Source of the DNA: Caenorhabditis remanei
Lineage: Eukaryota; Nematoda; Chromadorea; Rhabditida; Rhabditidae
Reading direction: 5' to 3'
NCBI RefSeq assembly: GCF_010183535.1
Contig: NC_071330.1
Coordinates: forward strand, 11,513,717 to 11,577,716
DNA length: 64,000 nucleotides
A program made the position numbers and the translations under genes. Below the pieces are notes generated by a model that was given only the letters and a program-made list of their open reading frames with translations, had not been told where the DNA came from and ran no database searches. Below, in pieces: positions 44,885 through 56,900 of this stretch. How positions within the stretch are numbered: position 1 is the stretch's first letter; each line of letters begins with the position of its first letter.

Positions 44885-46368
44885 ATGGACTCCCATGACT
44901 ACTGGCAGAATGCTGGACATAACCAGAACATGGTAATAAAAAGTCCTGATGTTTATCCAAATTCGAGATTTTTCCAGAGTCAGTGCCCTCAGTCAGTACC
45001 CACGTGGCCACATCATCAGACGTATCAGAGCTATCAGTACGATTATGTCAAGCCAGGACAACAAAATCAGATGGAGCAGCAGCAGAATTCGAATCAATGG
45101 ACATATCCACAGAGTTCACAGAACGACGACTTTAAAAAAGCATGTGACCAACTACTGGATCCGGATATGGATATTGGTGATGGACAGCAAGAGTATCCAG
45201 AAGGTGTATTACTGTCAGTTCCAACTGGAGAACAATGGAATCAGCAGAGCCCAATCATTGGTAACAACAATAATAATAACAATGAGGACCAGGTCAATCC
45301 ACAACAATCAAATCATGGACCATGGGCACCGATGGGACCTGTTGACCCCATGCAAGCGCAGGTCAATTCGGAGATTGATGTGAGTTAGAAAGTAAAAACT
45401 ACATAGCATCTCAGGTATTTTTGGGCAAGCAAAAAGGGCCACATGGCTCAATTTGAGGGCAACTTGGCCAAAATTACCTGGAATAGAAAATAAAGGTTCA
45501 AATGTTCGATTCATTATTTTCAACCTTTTCCAGAAGTTTTGCATTCGAGAGAGAAACAAGGGATACTCTGCCAAGTGTTTAGGCCGCAAGAAAGATGAAT
45601 GCAAATCCAATGTGTCCAAAGCGGAAAATCTCTCGAATGATGCCAGAATATTTGCAACTGAAAATGAGCAGAAAGAGAGAATTCTGGAATACTCTGTCGA
45701 TCACGTCTTGATTCCATTCCTGGGTGATAACAACTGTAACTTCGACTTGACTTCCTATAGAAACATCGAGGCGGAGAAAGAGTTTATTCAAGAGACCATC
45801 AGTCAAAAGAAGGCAGACGATAAGGGATTCCAGGAAAAAGTACAGGTAAACACTAGTGGAAGATGTATCAGTTTCAAAGTAAGAGTGTTTCAGAAGACCA
45901 GAGCTGCCAAAGAAAAGTTGACAGTACATGAGAATGAGAATGCCAACCGACATACGATCCCGGTTTGGATTGTGAAAAATGTATGTTTTGTTATGACTGT
46001 TGAATCTTCAATGTCTTTTGTTTTTCAGGGTGAGAGAAAGCGTGCTTCAGAGAAAACACTCGCTACACGTGTTCATCGTGCAAAAACAGCATTTGAGAGT
46101 TGTGAGAGTGACTACAAAGCGGCGGCATATCAATATGTAAGTCTAATTAGATGAGGTCTAGAATGATATTGGAAACTTGTTTATTTTTCAGAAACTCCAA
46201 CGTGAAGCTCTGATTTCTGATCTCTTGGACCGTCACTGGAACTATTTCGCCCCTTACATCGAGTATATCCTCACGAATTCCCCTCAAGAAGTATGGCAAC
46301 AAGCAGAAAGTAATGGTACTGTGGAGACGCTGAACTACGTGTATTCTTTGATTTTTAAACCCGGATAA
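44885..46368 (+). CDS. Gln-rich protein with two bZIP-like basic regions
   Basis: Five exons in phase 0 (44885-45379, 45534-45845, 45894-45980, 46029-46136, 46192-46368) give 392 residues. Residues 1-165 are rich in Gln, Asn, Pro and Tyr, like an activation or low-complexity region. Residues ~168-200 read RERNKGYSAKCLGRKKDEC followed by a charged helix, resembling a bZIP basic region (N...S.KC..RKK), but the conserved Arg after Cys is Leu. A second similar segment, ERKRASEKTLATRVHRAKTA, lies at ~300-320, before another helical stretch. Heptad leucines are poor in both, so dimerisation is doubtful. The third intron is only 48 bases, and leaving it in keeps the frame open. Likely a divergent nematode transcription factor; no symbol recognised. 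Confidence 0.65.
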
Positions 46369-47056
46369 ATTATTTTTTAATGATATGGTTATGTTGATGA
46401 GAATAACCATCTCCAGTATATTTTCTGCAACAGCGAGTATGTTAGTAGAGCTTGATTGCAGGTAGAAAAAATATGATACCTGGTTTTTGTACCCCCGGTT
46501 TAAGATTTTGAATATTTCTTGATGACTACCCCGTTGAATATTATTTGTATTGTAAAATTCCTGCATTTATAAATATTTAAATGATGTACACATGATAATT
46601 GTGCTCTACTGTAAATAAAAGCGCATACAGAATTCTGGTTTTCTCGATATATAAGTGGTTTCTGTTGATTTTTTCTCCGAGCACTGCAACAGAGAACAAA
46701 TTACAGTAATCTTCTTCTTGTCATCACAAAAAACAAGAAAAACTACGAAAATTTGTTGGGAAAAGTGAGAAAACGAGGATTTGAAACGAAATCTTGTCCG
46801 AGAGGACTACACGACGGCGCTGAAAAACTCTTCCATGAAGGCTCCTTTTGAATCAAGAGTACGGGAATTGTAGCGTTTAGAGCGATTTTCAGCATGTGCT
46901 CCAATGTTGAAAGTTTCTTAGATGACTTCAGTCCGCATTTAAGAAATCGAACATACGCTTTATATGTGTAATTTTTAAACATTATCTTTTAACACAGTCA
47001 TCAAGGAACTATATAGTTAACTATCTAACAGAAAAAAAAAATGTATTGGTGATCCA
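46369..47056. other. 3' UTR and intergenic DNA
   Basis: An AATAAA at about 46614 may be the poly(A) signal of the bZIP-like gene. A 79-codon minus-strand frame (46743-46982) has no recognisable motif or splice context and is not called. Confidence 0.4.
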
Positions 47057-47193
47057 TATTAGCTCAGCACAGTTCTTACAACTGCGCTCCACCGAAATTT
47101 CCTTGAAAAATGTCTCTTTTTCTCTGAGTCTCTCATTTTCGCACACTATTTTCTTCGATCTCGGTAGACCGCGGTTGTAAGAAGCGTGCCGTG

Positions 47194-47198
<5 letters not shown>
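47057..47198. repeat. 142-bp miniature inverted-repeat element upstream of hut-1
   Basis: The ~39-bp terminal repeats TATTAGC....TTCTTACAACTGCG and the complement ending CGTGCCGTGCTAATA lie at TA edges. A sister copy sits in hut-1 intron 2 (48200). An (AT)n tract follows directly. Confidence 0.85.

Positions 47199-47268
<70 letters not shown>
47195..47268. repeat. (AT)n microsatellite, ~74 bp
   Basis: Uninterrupted AT dinucleotides start exactly at the right edge of the miniature element at 47057, as if growing from its TA target site. The isoleucine-tyrosine open frame across it is an artefact. Confidence 0.97.
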
Positions 47269-47272
<4 letters not shown>

Positions 47273-47573
47273 AATTTTCCGTATTCCCTCCAATTTTTCT
47301 CCTAGATATTGTGCAAACACCTCGCCCCTTCCCCCCGATTTTCTAACATTCGCCACCACGCAAAACTACACAATTCCACGCGTTTTGTGTGTTTTATGAT
47401 GATATTCGGAAGAGTGGTTCCTCCGCACTTTTTAATCGATTTTCTATGTTTTTTGTTTCCGTTTTGTTTGATGTCTCTTTTGTATCTCTTTCTCTCTTTT
47501 CTCCATATCATATTATTCTTTGTCTTCTTCGTCTTATTCTTTCTTTAAAATGGGAGAAACACTTCCTTTTCAG

Positions 47574-49641
47574 ATGGCAAAAGGTCATGATGCTTCGGGT
47601 AGAAGTTGGCTATCAGAATCCGGTCATTTCTTGATTTGTGCTGGAGGAATTCTCGCATGCTATTTCGTTTTCGGAATTCAACAGGAGAGAATGTAAGTGG
47701 TTTTTCTGGAAAAACGGAACTAAATTAAAACCTTTGTTCAATAAATCCCATTAAAAAACTAATTTTTCAGTGTCCAAGGAAAATATGAGTTACCCGATGA
47801 ATCAATCGAGAAATTCACATTCACTCAAGCTCTCGTCTTCTTTCTTTGCACTGGAAATACGATTTATGCATATTTGATTCGAAAAAAGAGTGAAATCGAC
47901 AATGTTCCGTCAAAGTGAGTGGAAGAAAATATTTTAAAGGAAAAACTATTTTTCCATTCAATTTTAACAGAAAAAATTACATGTTGAAAACCTATTTTTT
48001 ATTTTTAAATCCAATATTGTTGTAAAAGTTAAAAATTTTTAATAAAAAAAACCTTTTTGAACTGTTTGGAATTAATTTCTTTTCCTTAAAAATCTAAATT
48101 TACCCGTTTTTTCTCAAAATTATCCTGTGAATACTAGTTTTCAGCTTTAAAATTCCTCTGTAAACGCAAAATCACATTTTCCACCTAAAACTATGTATAT
48201 ATTAGCTCCGCATTGTTCTTACAACTGCGCTCCACCGAAATCCCCTTGAAAAATGTATCATTTATCTGCGCCTCTCAATTTCGCACACACTTTTCTTCGG
48301 TTTTGGTAGAGCGTGATTGTAAGAAGCGTGCCGTGATAATACATCTGTTTAAAAACTATAGCTCACCTCAAATTTCTGTAATTTGGGTTAATTTTCACGA
48401 AAATCCTCTCAAGATCATAATATTTTTATCACTAACGTCTCTATTTTTATTAAAAATGCCAATTTTTTCAGAATGTACGCAGCGTCAGCAGCCAGTTACC
48501 TTCTTGCAATGATCGCTTCGAACCAAGCACTTCAATATCTTCCATATCCAACACAAGTGCTCGCAAAGAGTTGTAAACCCATTCCAGTCATGATATTCGG
48601 TGTTCTTTTTGCTCACAAAAGTTATCATTGGAGGAAATATTGCTACGTTTTGATGATTGTCATTGGAGTCGCCATGTTTTTGTATAAGGATAAAAAGGGA
48701 GGAGAGGACAAGGATTTCGGATTCGGAGAAGCACTTTTGGTTAGTTTTTGGAGAGAATTTTGAAAGAGAAAATCTGAAATCTTGATTAAAATACTCACTT
48801 TAAGATCATGTCTTGTTATGAAAAATTTTTAATTAAAATCAGCTCGTAAACCTCGAACATTTTTGAAAACTTGGTGTTCTGCCAGAAATAAATAGAAATT
48901 TCTCTTTCATAATAAAAAATAAACTTTTCTCAATAAAAAAATCCAGTTTTCTCTCTGAAAATTTACTGATTTCATCTCCTTTTGTCATCATAAAACCTAA
49001 AATTCTGCATTCCAGATCTTCTCATTGGCAATGGACGGAACGACGACATCAATCCAGGATCGAATCAAGAAATCATATCAGAGAACGGGAACTTCCATGA
49101 TGTTCTACACGAATTTGTATTCAAGTCTTTATTTGTCTGCTGGTCTTTTAGGTGGGGCTGACAATTGATTTGAAATTAAATTTAGAATTAACAACCAAAA
49201 TCCTATCGATTTTTTCTAAATTCCTATCTTTCAGTAACCGGTGAACTGTGGTCATTCTTCTATTTCGTGCAACGTCATTCATATGTTTTCTGGGATTTGA
49301 TTGGATTGGCGATTGCTTCGTGCCTCGGACAATGGTGTATATTCAAAACGATCGAAGAATTCTCTCCGTTGACTTGTTCGATTGTCACGACTACACGGAA
49401 GTTGTTCACCATTATAATTTCGGTGAGAAAAGGATTTTTAAGTTCTCTTTTTTTAACGTTCGACTTTCAGGTTCTGTTCATGAATCATCCTCTCTCGGGT
49501 CGCCAAATTCTCGCCACTACCGTAGTATTCAGTGCTCTAACTGCTGATGTTGTCGATGGAAAACTATCAAGTGCATCTTCACCTATTGGAGCAAAGAAGC
49601 CTCTGATTTCTGATGAAGAGAAGAAGGCGCACACCAAATAA
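47574..49641 (+). CDS. hut-1: ER nucleotide-sugar transporter of the SLC35B1 family
   Basis: Six exons: 47574-47692, 47771-47914, 48472-48739, 49016-49151, 49235-49422 and 49471-49641, giving 341 residues with consistent phases. The order of motifs follows animal SLC35B1: CYFVFGIQQERI in TM1, KFTFTQALVF, YAASAASYLLAMIASNQALQ, YPTQVLAKSCKPIPVMIFGV (the family signature), IFSLAMDGTTTSIQDR, VTGELWSFF, and FSPLTCSIVTTTRKLFT near the end. The protein should have ten TM segments and act in the ER, where the family supports ER homeostasis. Lysines near the C-terminus (EEKKAHTK) resemble but do not exactly match a KKxx retrieval signal. The start is the ATG directly after CCTTTTCAG, a likely trans-splice site; an in-frame ATG 24 bases upstream is the alternative. 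The symbol is given by orthology. Confidence 0.92.
48200..48341. repeat. 142-bp miniature inverted-repeat element in hut-1 intron 2
   Basis: Same family and length as the copy at 47057: TATTAGCTCCGCATTGTTCT at the left and CGTGCCGTGATAATA at the right. It lies on the + strand within intron 2 (47915-48471). The two copies differ at scattered positions, so they are not a recent local duplication. Confidence 0.85.
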
Positions 49642-50912
49642 TAGGGATTTTCCAATTTTCGTAGATTTTCTATTTATTTAGCTTTGTATTTTAATAACTA
49701 ATAATTTATTGCTTTTTATGTGATTTTTCTTGTTTTTAGTCGTCTCTTGTGCATTTCTCCTGATTGCTTTACTTGTGTTTTTTTTCTCAATCGGGGTTTT
49801 TTTCTAGTTCTTCAATTATCTTCCAAAAAAAACGTGATTCTGGTCATTTTACTGTCCTTCATGATAAATTTTATTGAGGGAAAAGAAAATTTTTGTTTTA
49901 TAATTAAATATAGACCCATTTTTTATTTTGCCATCTGCTGATTTCCGTATAGCCGACGACAAAAAATGGAAAGAAATGAATGGCCAACAGACACAACGTT
50001 CCGGCGCCTCTTCATTCTGCACAGTCTCTCACCGACCGCGACGCGTCCCTCCTCGCAACGCGTGTTTTTTGCTTTTTGAATCGTTTGCGCGCTCAATTTC
50101 TTTTTTCTTTTTCTCATTCATTTCGAGTGGAATTTCTTCAGGAAAACGTGGTTCTCATCCATTTTCAGTCGTAGAATCGAATTTTTAAGAAAAAATTGTG
50201 TGTACATCAATAAAATCCCATGAAAATGCAAAAATAGGAAATGGTAGATATTTTTTCGAAATGGGTTTTCTGTGGCAAATAAATGGACACAATGGTTTTT
50301 AGAGGTTTTTAATACGGAATTCGGATTCTATAGACCGAATTGCATCTGATGAACAGAAATTTTATCAAAAATATTAATTTTTTGATAAAAATTATATATT
50401 TTTCTGATTTTCCCACTGCATCTTGTTCATTGATTCGAGAACAATGACCGACTTTTTGTTAGCAGAAATGAATTCCATCGTTTCTATTGTTGCACTATGT
50501 GATTCTTGGTGTTCCTCTCTTTGTGTGTAGTGCGTATAGTCGAATTCAGCTGGAAAAAAAAGAAAAGAGACGCAGAAATTCGGTTTTTTTTTTCTCCATT
50601 TCTGCAGATGTTACGTCCGATATGACCTTGCGTTCCCATCGTTTTTTTCTTTCCCGATGATGGCAGATATTGTTTTTTTTTTGCCATTTCTCGACAGGTT
50701 TTGGTTAAAATATATATTTCTCCGCTGTTTTAGTTTAAAAAAAAACTTTTTAAAAGTTTCAATTTCTCTAAAAAATCTCTTACATCTTCTTCAATTGGTT
50801 CTTCTTTGTAATTTTTGAAAAATTTCTTGTTCTTATTCAAAATTTCTGTTTCCCACGTTTTTTTCCGCTCAAAATCCTATTTTTATAATAAAACCAACCT
50901 CATTTCCCAGTG
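49642..50912. other. hut-1 3' region and ssl-1 upstream region
   Basis: No gene is found. The sequence is T-rich, as usual between Caenorhabditis genes. CATTTCCCAG ending at 50910 is a likely trans-splice acceptor two bases before the ssl-1 start. The 1.27-kb gap is too long for a typical SL2 operon spacing, so hut-1 and ssl-1 are probably separate transcription units. Confidence 0.5.
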
Positions 50913-53900
50913 ATGCCGGCCACACCAACTACGCCGCGCACACCAAGCACTAGAATATCTCGTCGAACGTCGTCAAGATCAGTGGCATCAGATGATCAGC
51001 CGTCAACGTCGTCTGCAGCTCCAGCAGCAGCCGTCGGTGCGCCTGACAACTCATCCAACTCAACCCCTACCTCTTCTACATCCAATCCAGTCTTCGCCTC
51101 GCCCGGGATTCCCATGGAAACGGAAGAGACAGTAGAGACCGAGGAGACGCCGACGACGTCGACACAGAAGGCGCCTTCTGATGGAGAAGAAGAAGACGAA
51201 GCAGATGAAGTCGTTGTCAAGGAGAAGACACCGCGACGAGAGAAGCGTAAAGACGACCAGCGTGTCGCTTACATTGTCTCTCTTCTACTTACAAAGAATC
51301 GAAAGATTCACGACAAATTGTGAGTTGAACTTTGATTTATTTTTGCGTCGGTTTTTTTTTTCAGTTTTAAAGCTTTTTTCTCGGTCTTTTTTCAAATTTC
51401 TCTACTTGCAGAGTGGCATCGATCGGACCAGGCACTTCAGATGACAAAGCTATTTCTCAAGCGAGGATCAAGCCAGTCGTCGACCAAATTCAACTGATTG
51501 AACAATTGTGAGTATCGGTCAGAGAATGAAAAAAAAAAATCCTGTAAAAAGTTTAAATTTCAAACGAAAAAGTTACTTTGAAATTTTTTAAATTCTAAAA
51601 TGGCTTTTCCTGCTGAAGTATTGATTTTTTGAAATGGGAAACCTCCTATGCGAGTGTTAATAAACTGAATTCTCTTCTCTAACTTTTCCATTCTTCCAGT
51701 GTCCTGAAAAAGTCACTCGAAGACGTACTACAAGACCCAAAGTACGCTGTGCTGGCAGATCTCTCAAAACCACCAGAAGCACCACGGCAACCAGAAAAAC
51801 CGGTTGTTCCTGCTAAAACGATGCATCCAATCGAAGTGAAAATAGATGAATCGGATGAGGCAAATGCTCCGAGTACATCTGTAATGCCATCTGCTGCCGG
51901 AGCACCCGGAGAGAATAATGTGGAGAGAGCGGCGAAACGAGTGAGTTTAGGAGCGAAATTCGTCAGAAGATAAAAAGAGAAATGAATGTTTCTAATTTAA
52001 AATTAACTATTTTTCATTACAGGAAGCCCATGTGCTCGCTCGAATCGCTGAACTCCGCAAGAACGGTCTCTGGTCGAATAGTCGTCTTCCGAAGTGTGTG
52101 GAACCCGAGAGAAACAAAACACATTGGGATTATCTACTGGAAGAGGTGAAATGGATGGCGACGGATTTCCGAGCTGAAACCAATCACAAGCGGCGAGTCG
52201 CCAAAGCAGTCGCACATGCTATCGCGAAACGACACAGAGATAAGCAGGCCGAGGCGGCAAGAGCAGCGGAGCGAGAAATCAAGGAGAAGAAGCGAATGTG
52301 TGCAGGAGTTGCCAAAATGGTCAAAGAATTCTGGCAAGGAGTTGATAAATTGGTGGACTTCCGAGCGAATGAAATCAGAACTGCACGATTAAGAAAAGCG
52401 AAGAATAAGCATTTGATGTTCGTTCTTGGACAAGTAGATGGAATTTCGAGTATTGTTCAAGACGGTCTTGTCGCTTCGAAATCACCTTCTATTGCTTCTC
52501 ATGACAACGACGAGGAGTTTGACGTTGGTTCAGACTCGGAAGAAGATGATGAGAAGACGATTGCCAAAGCTGAAAAATCCCTAAAGAAACATGACATCAA
52601 GAAGGAAGTTGATGCACTTCAGGATGAGGCAGGAGGAGATATGGATGATTTTTTGACGACGTTGCCACCAGAGTACTTAGAAAAAGTATATGGTATTAGC
52701 CCGGAGCATTTGGAGGCAATGAAACAGGCGAAACGAGAGACGGAGGAGCGAAGAAAATCCGAGAAAGAAGCTGCTGAGAATGCACCACCGAAAGTAGAAG
52801 AAGTAGCCGGAGAAGACGAGAAAATGGAAGTGGATGAGGCTGCTCCAACAACCTCTGAAGATCGACCATCAACATCTGCCGAGAAGTCGCCTGAAGACCT
52901 GGAGAAGCTGCAAGACACTTCAGCAGAAGATGGTAACGGTGATGGTCGGGGTGTCCTTCAAAATGTCGATTATACCAAGTTGAACAGTGTTGACAGTGAT
53001 GAAAGACAGCAAGAACTAACCAACATCGCTGAGGAGGCTTTGAAGTTCCAGCCGAAAGGTTACACACTGGAGACGACTCAAGTTAAGACTCAAGTGCCGT
53101 TCTTGATTCGCGGAACACTTCGAGAATATCAGATGGTTGGACTCGATTGGATGGTGACACTTTATGAGAAGAATTTGAATGGAATTTTGGCTGATGAAAT
53201 GGGTCTCGGAAAGACAATACAAACTATCTCACTTCTCGCTCATTTGGCATGTTCTGAATCCATTTGGGGACCTCATCTGATCGTCGTTCCAACCTCTGTC
53301 ATATTGAATTGGGAGATGGAATTCAAGAAGTGGTGTCCTGCATTGAAAATTCTTACCTATTTTGGAACTGCCAAGGAACGAGCAGAGAAGAGAAAGGGAT
53401 GGATGAAACCAAACTGTTTCCACGTCTGCATCACTTCCTACAAGACTGTCACACAGGATATCCGATCATTCAAACAGAGAGTGAGTTATAATCGAAAGTT
53501 GGGGAACTATTTAAAAACTTCTTGAATTCATTTTTCATTCTCATTAATTTATTTTCCAGGCCTGGCAGTATCTGATTCTCGACGAAGCTCAAAACATCAA
53601 GAACTGGAAGTCTCAACGCTGGCAAGCTCTTCTGAATATTCGTGCCCGACGACGTCTTCTTCTTACCGGAACTCCTCTCCAGAATTCTCTGATGGAGTTG
53701 TGGTCTCTGATGCACTTCTTGATGCCAACAATCTTCTCAAGCCATGACGATTTCAAGGATTGGTTTAGTAATCCTCTGACTGGAATGATGGAAGGAAGCA
53801 TGGAGTATAATGCTCCACTCATCGGACGTCTTCACAAAGTTCTTCGTCCATTCATCCTTCGTCGTCTGAAGAAAGAAGTCGAGAAGCAGTTGCCGGAGAA

Positions 53901-56900
53901 AACGGAGCACGTCATCAAATGCTCATTGTCCAAGAGACAGCGTTACTTGTATGATGACTTCATGAGTCGACGGTCGACAAAGGATAATTTGAAATCTGGA
54001 AACATGATGTCAGTTTTAAATATCGTGATGCAACTCAGAAAATGCTGTAATCACCCGAATCTCTTCGAGCCAAGACCCGTTGTCGCTCCATTCGTCGTTC
54101 CAAAACTTCAAATGGATGTTCCTGCCTACTTGTTCGATATTGCGCATCAAAACCCAGCAGTTCCAGAGATCCCAGACATTTTCAATCTCAACAAGGTCGG
54201 ATATCAACCTCAATCGACTGGAATCTACAATTCGCGGAAGCCATTGATCGAGGAGTTGGAAGGAATGCAAACGAACATTCTCCATGAGCAACGAGTTCCA
54301 GAAGTCGATGGATTCAGATTCAACCGAACTGCGTTTGTGATGAAGAATCCACATCATCCAAGAGCTGGAGAAGAATCAGAAGATGAAGGTGTGAGGGGTA
54401 ATGGAGTCAATGGAGTACATCTCTCAAATGGATCAGCTTCATCCAATGGAGCCAATGTGAACGGAACATCTTCAACTTCAGCCAGTATCCGCCCTCAAAC
54501 ATCTTCATTCATTCGATCAAAGACGGTCCTCAATCCGGCACCTCTCACAATCACCACGGATAGAAGTGGATTCCATTTCAATATGGCTAATCATGGAAGA
54601 TCTCGACTCGACGATAACGCTCGTCTGAGTCCACCACTGAAACGAGCTAAACTTACGGGGGCACCCATCAATTGGTCGGATTACGTTCCACAGCATGTTA
54701 TTGAAAAAATGGAGGTTTCGAGAAAGAATCAATTACAAATTGTCCGCCGACGATTTGGAATGGTTCGCGCTCCGATTATTCCGCTCGAAATGGTTGCTTT
54801 GATTCGTGAGGAGATTCTCACGGAGTTCCCGCAATTGATGACAGATGAGGAGGCTACAGTTCAAGAAAGGCTGATGGATTACGTCGAGCTTTTGGTCCAA
54901 AGGTGAGAAATTGAGTATCAAATTATTTTTAGTTCGAACAGCTTCATATATATTTAAGTGCATCTTTCTAACCATTCCATTTTCCAGATTCGGTATGTAT
55001 GTTGAACCAGTGCTCACCGATGCCTGGCAATGCCGCCCATCATCTTCTGGACTTCCTTCTTTCATTCGTAGCAACATCGCAGAAGTCGAGACAGGATCCC
55101 GGACGCTACTCATGAAGTCATCATCTCAGTTGGATACACAAATGTCGATTGCTCGATCTCTTCAATTCCCAGAACTCCGATTGATTGAATACGATTGCGG
55201 TAAACTTCAGACATTGGCTCTGTTGCTCCGTCAGTTGTACATTTACAAGCATCGGTGTCTCATCTTCACTCAAATGTCAAAAATGCTCGACGTTCTTCAA
55301 ACTTTCCTCTCCCATCACGGATATCAATATTTCCGTTTGGATGGAACTACTGGTGTGGAGCAGAGACAAGCGATGATGGAGAGATTTAATGCAGATTCAA
55401 AGGTCTTCTGCTTCATTCTCTCCACAAGATCTGGAGGAGTTGGTGTGAATTTGACTGGTGCTGACACTGTCATCTTCTACGATTCGGATTGGAATCCAAC
55501 GATGGACGCACAAGCTCAAGACAGATGCCATCGTATTGGACAGACGAGAAATGTGTCGATTTATCGCTTGATTAGTGAGAGAACGATTGAGGAGAATATC
55601 CTGAAGAAAGCCACACAGAAGAGACGGCTCGGAGAATTGGCTATTGATGAGGCTGGATTTACTCCAGAGTTCTTCAAACAAACAGATAACATTCGTGATT
55701 TATTCGACGGAGAGAATGTTGAAGTGACAGCTCCTGAAGACGTGCCGATGAATGAGAAAGATATGGAGAAGGCGATGGCAAAATGTGAAGACGAGGCAGA
55801 TGTGAACGCTGCGAAGGTTGCTGTGGCAGAAGCACGAGTTGACAATGCCGAATTCGACGAACGTATCCCAACTGGAGGTGCCTCATCATTGGCTGAAGAG
55901 GAAGCTGATGAGAAGTATATGGAGCTGATACAAGCAGTAAGTAAACGAGAACTGGAGACACTACAAGATATGCTTTTTTTTCAGCTGAAACCAATTGAAC
56001 GGTACGCCGTCAACTTGTTAGAAACCGCATACAAACCGGAATTCGAGGAGGAATGCAAGGAGGCTGAGGTTTGTATCCAAATGAGAGATTAGAGACCTCA
56101 TTCATTATTTTTCAGGCTCAAATAAACCAAAAACGTGACGAATGGGACAAAAATCTCAACGAGCTCGCCTTCGAAAATGATCCAAATGGTGAACGCATGT
56201 TCGGTGAAGACACCGCTGACGACGACTTCTATCTTAATCAAAAAGCTCAGGAAGAGGTACGAAAGAAACGACAGGCTGCCTCTATTAAACGTGCATCTAA
56301 ACTCTTGCCCCGTGCCCGCTCTCCCTCTAAACGTAAATCTCTAGCTCCCTCACAGGACCCATATATTTCGTACGCGCCGCACGCTCTTTCCTCCCCTCCA
56401 GATTCCCCCATTAGGAAAAAGGCGCCTAGGCGTAGTTCGGTTGCTGGTGGCGGTTCTATAGGTGGTGCTAGCACGTCAACTGCGGGAAGAGGACGACCTC
56501 CAGGAAGAAAGTCCCTTTCGAAAAGAGTTACGAAGAAAGAAGAATCAGAAGAACCAGAAGAACCAGAAGATGGCGATGACGAGTTCGATGATAATGATGA
56601 CGAAGATGAGGACGATTTGGAATATTCTAATAATAGAAGATCATCGAAACCAGTGAAACGGAAGCGTGTGGCATTCGCCGAGCCCGTTGGAGAACCCAAG
56701 AAGAAAGCTCAAAAAATTGCTCCGAATACTCCAAGACCACCACCAAGACAGACTCCAAGTTCCGGTCTCAGCTCTCTGACGACTCTTCCAGAACAAGGAC
56801 CTCTCACTTTCTCTGCTCCATCTGCACCTTCCGATACAGGACCTTCCACATCAACTACCCACGTTGCAACTCCAAGACCTGCTCGTGTTCCTTATCAATC

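Noticed and set aside
46743..46982. 79-codon minus-strand frame
   Set aside because: No motif, no splice sites in keeping and no similarity to anything recognised.
47021..47359. 112-codon frame with Ile-Tyr repeats
   Set aside because: Translation of the (AT)n microsatellite and the miniature element.
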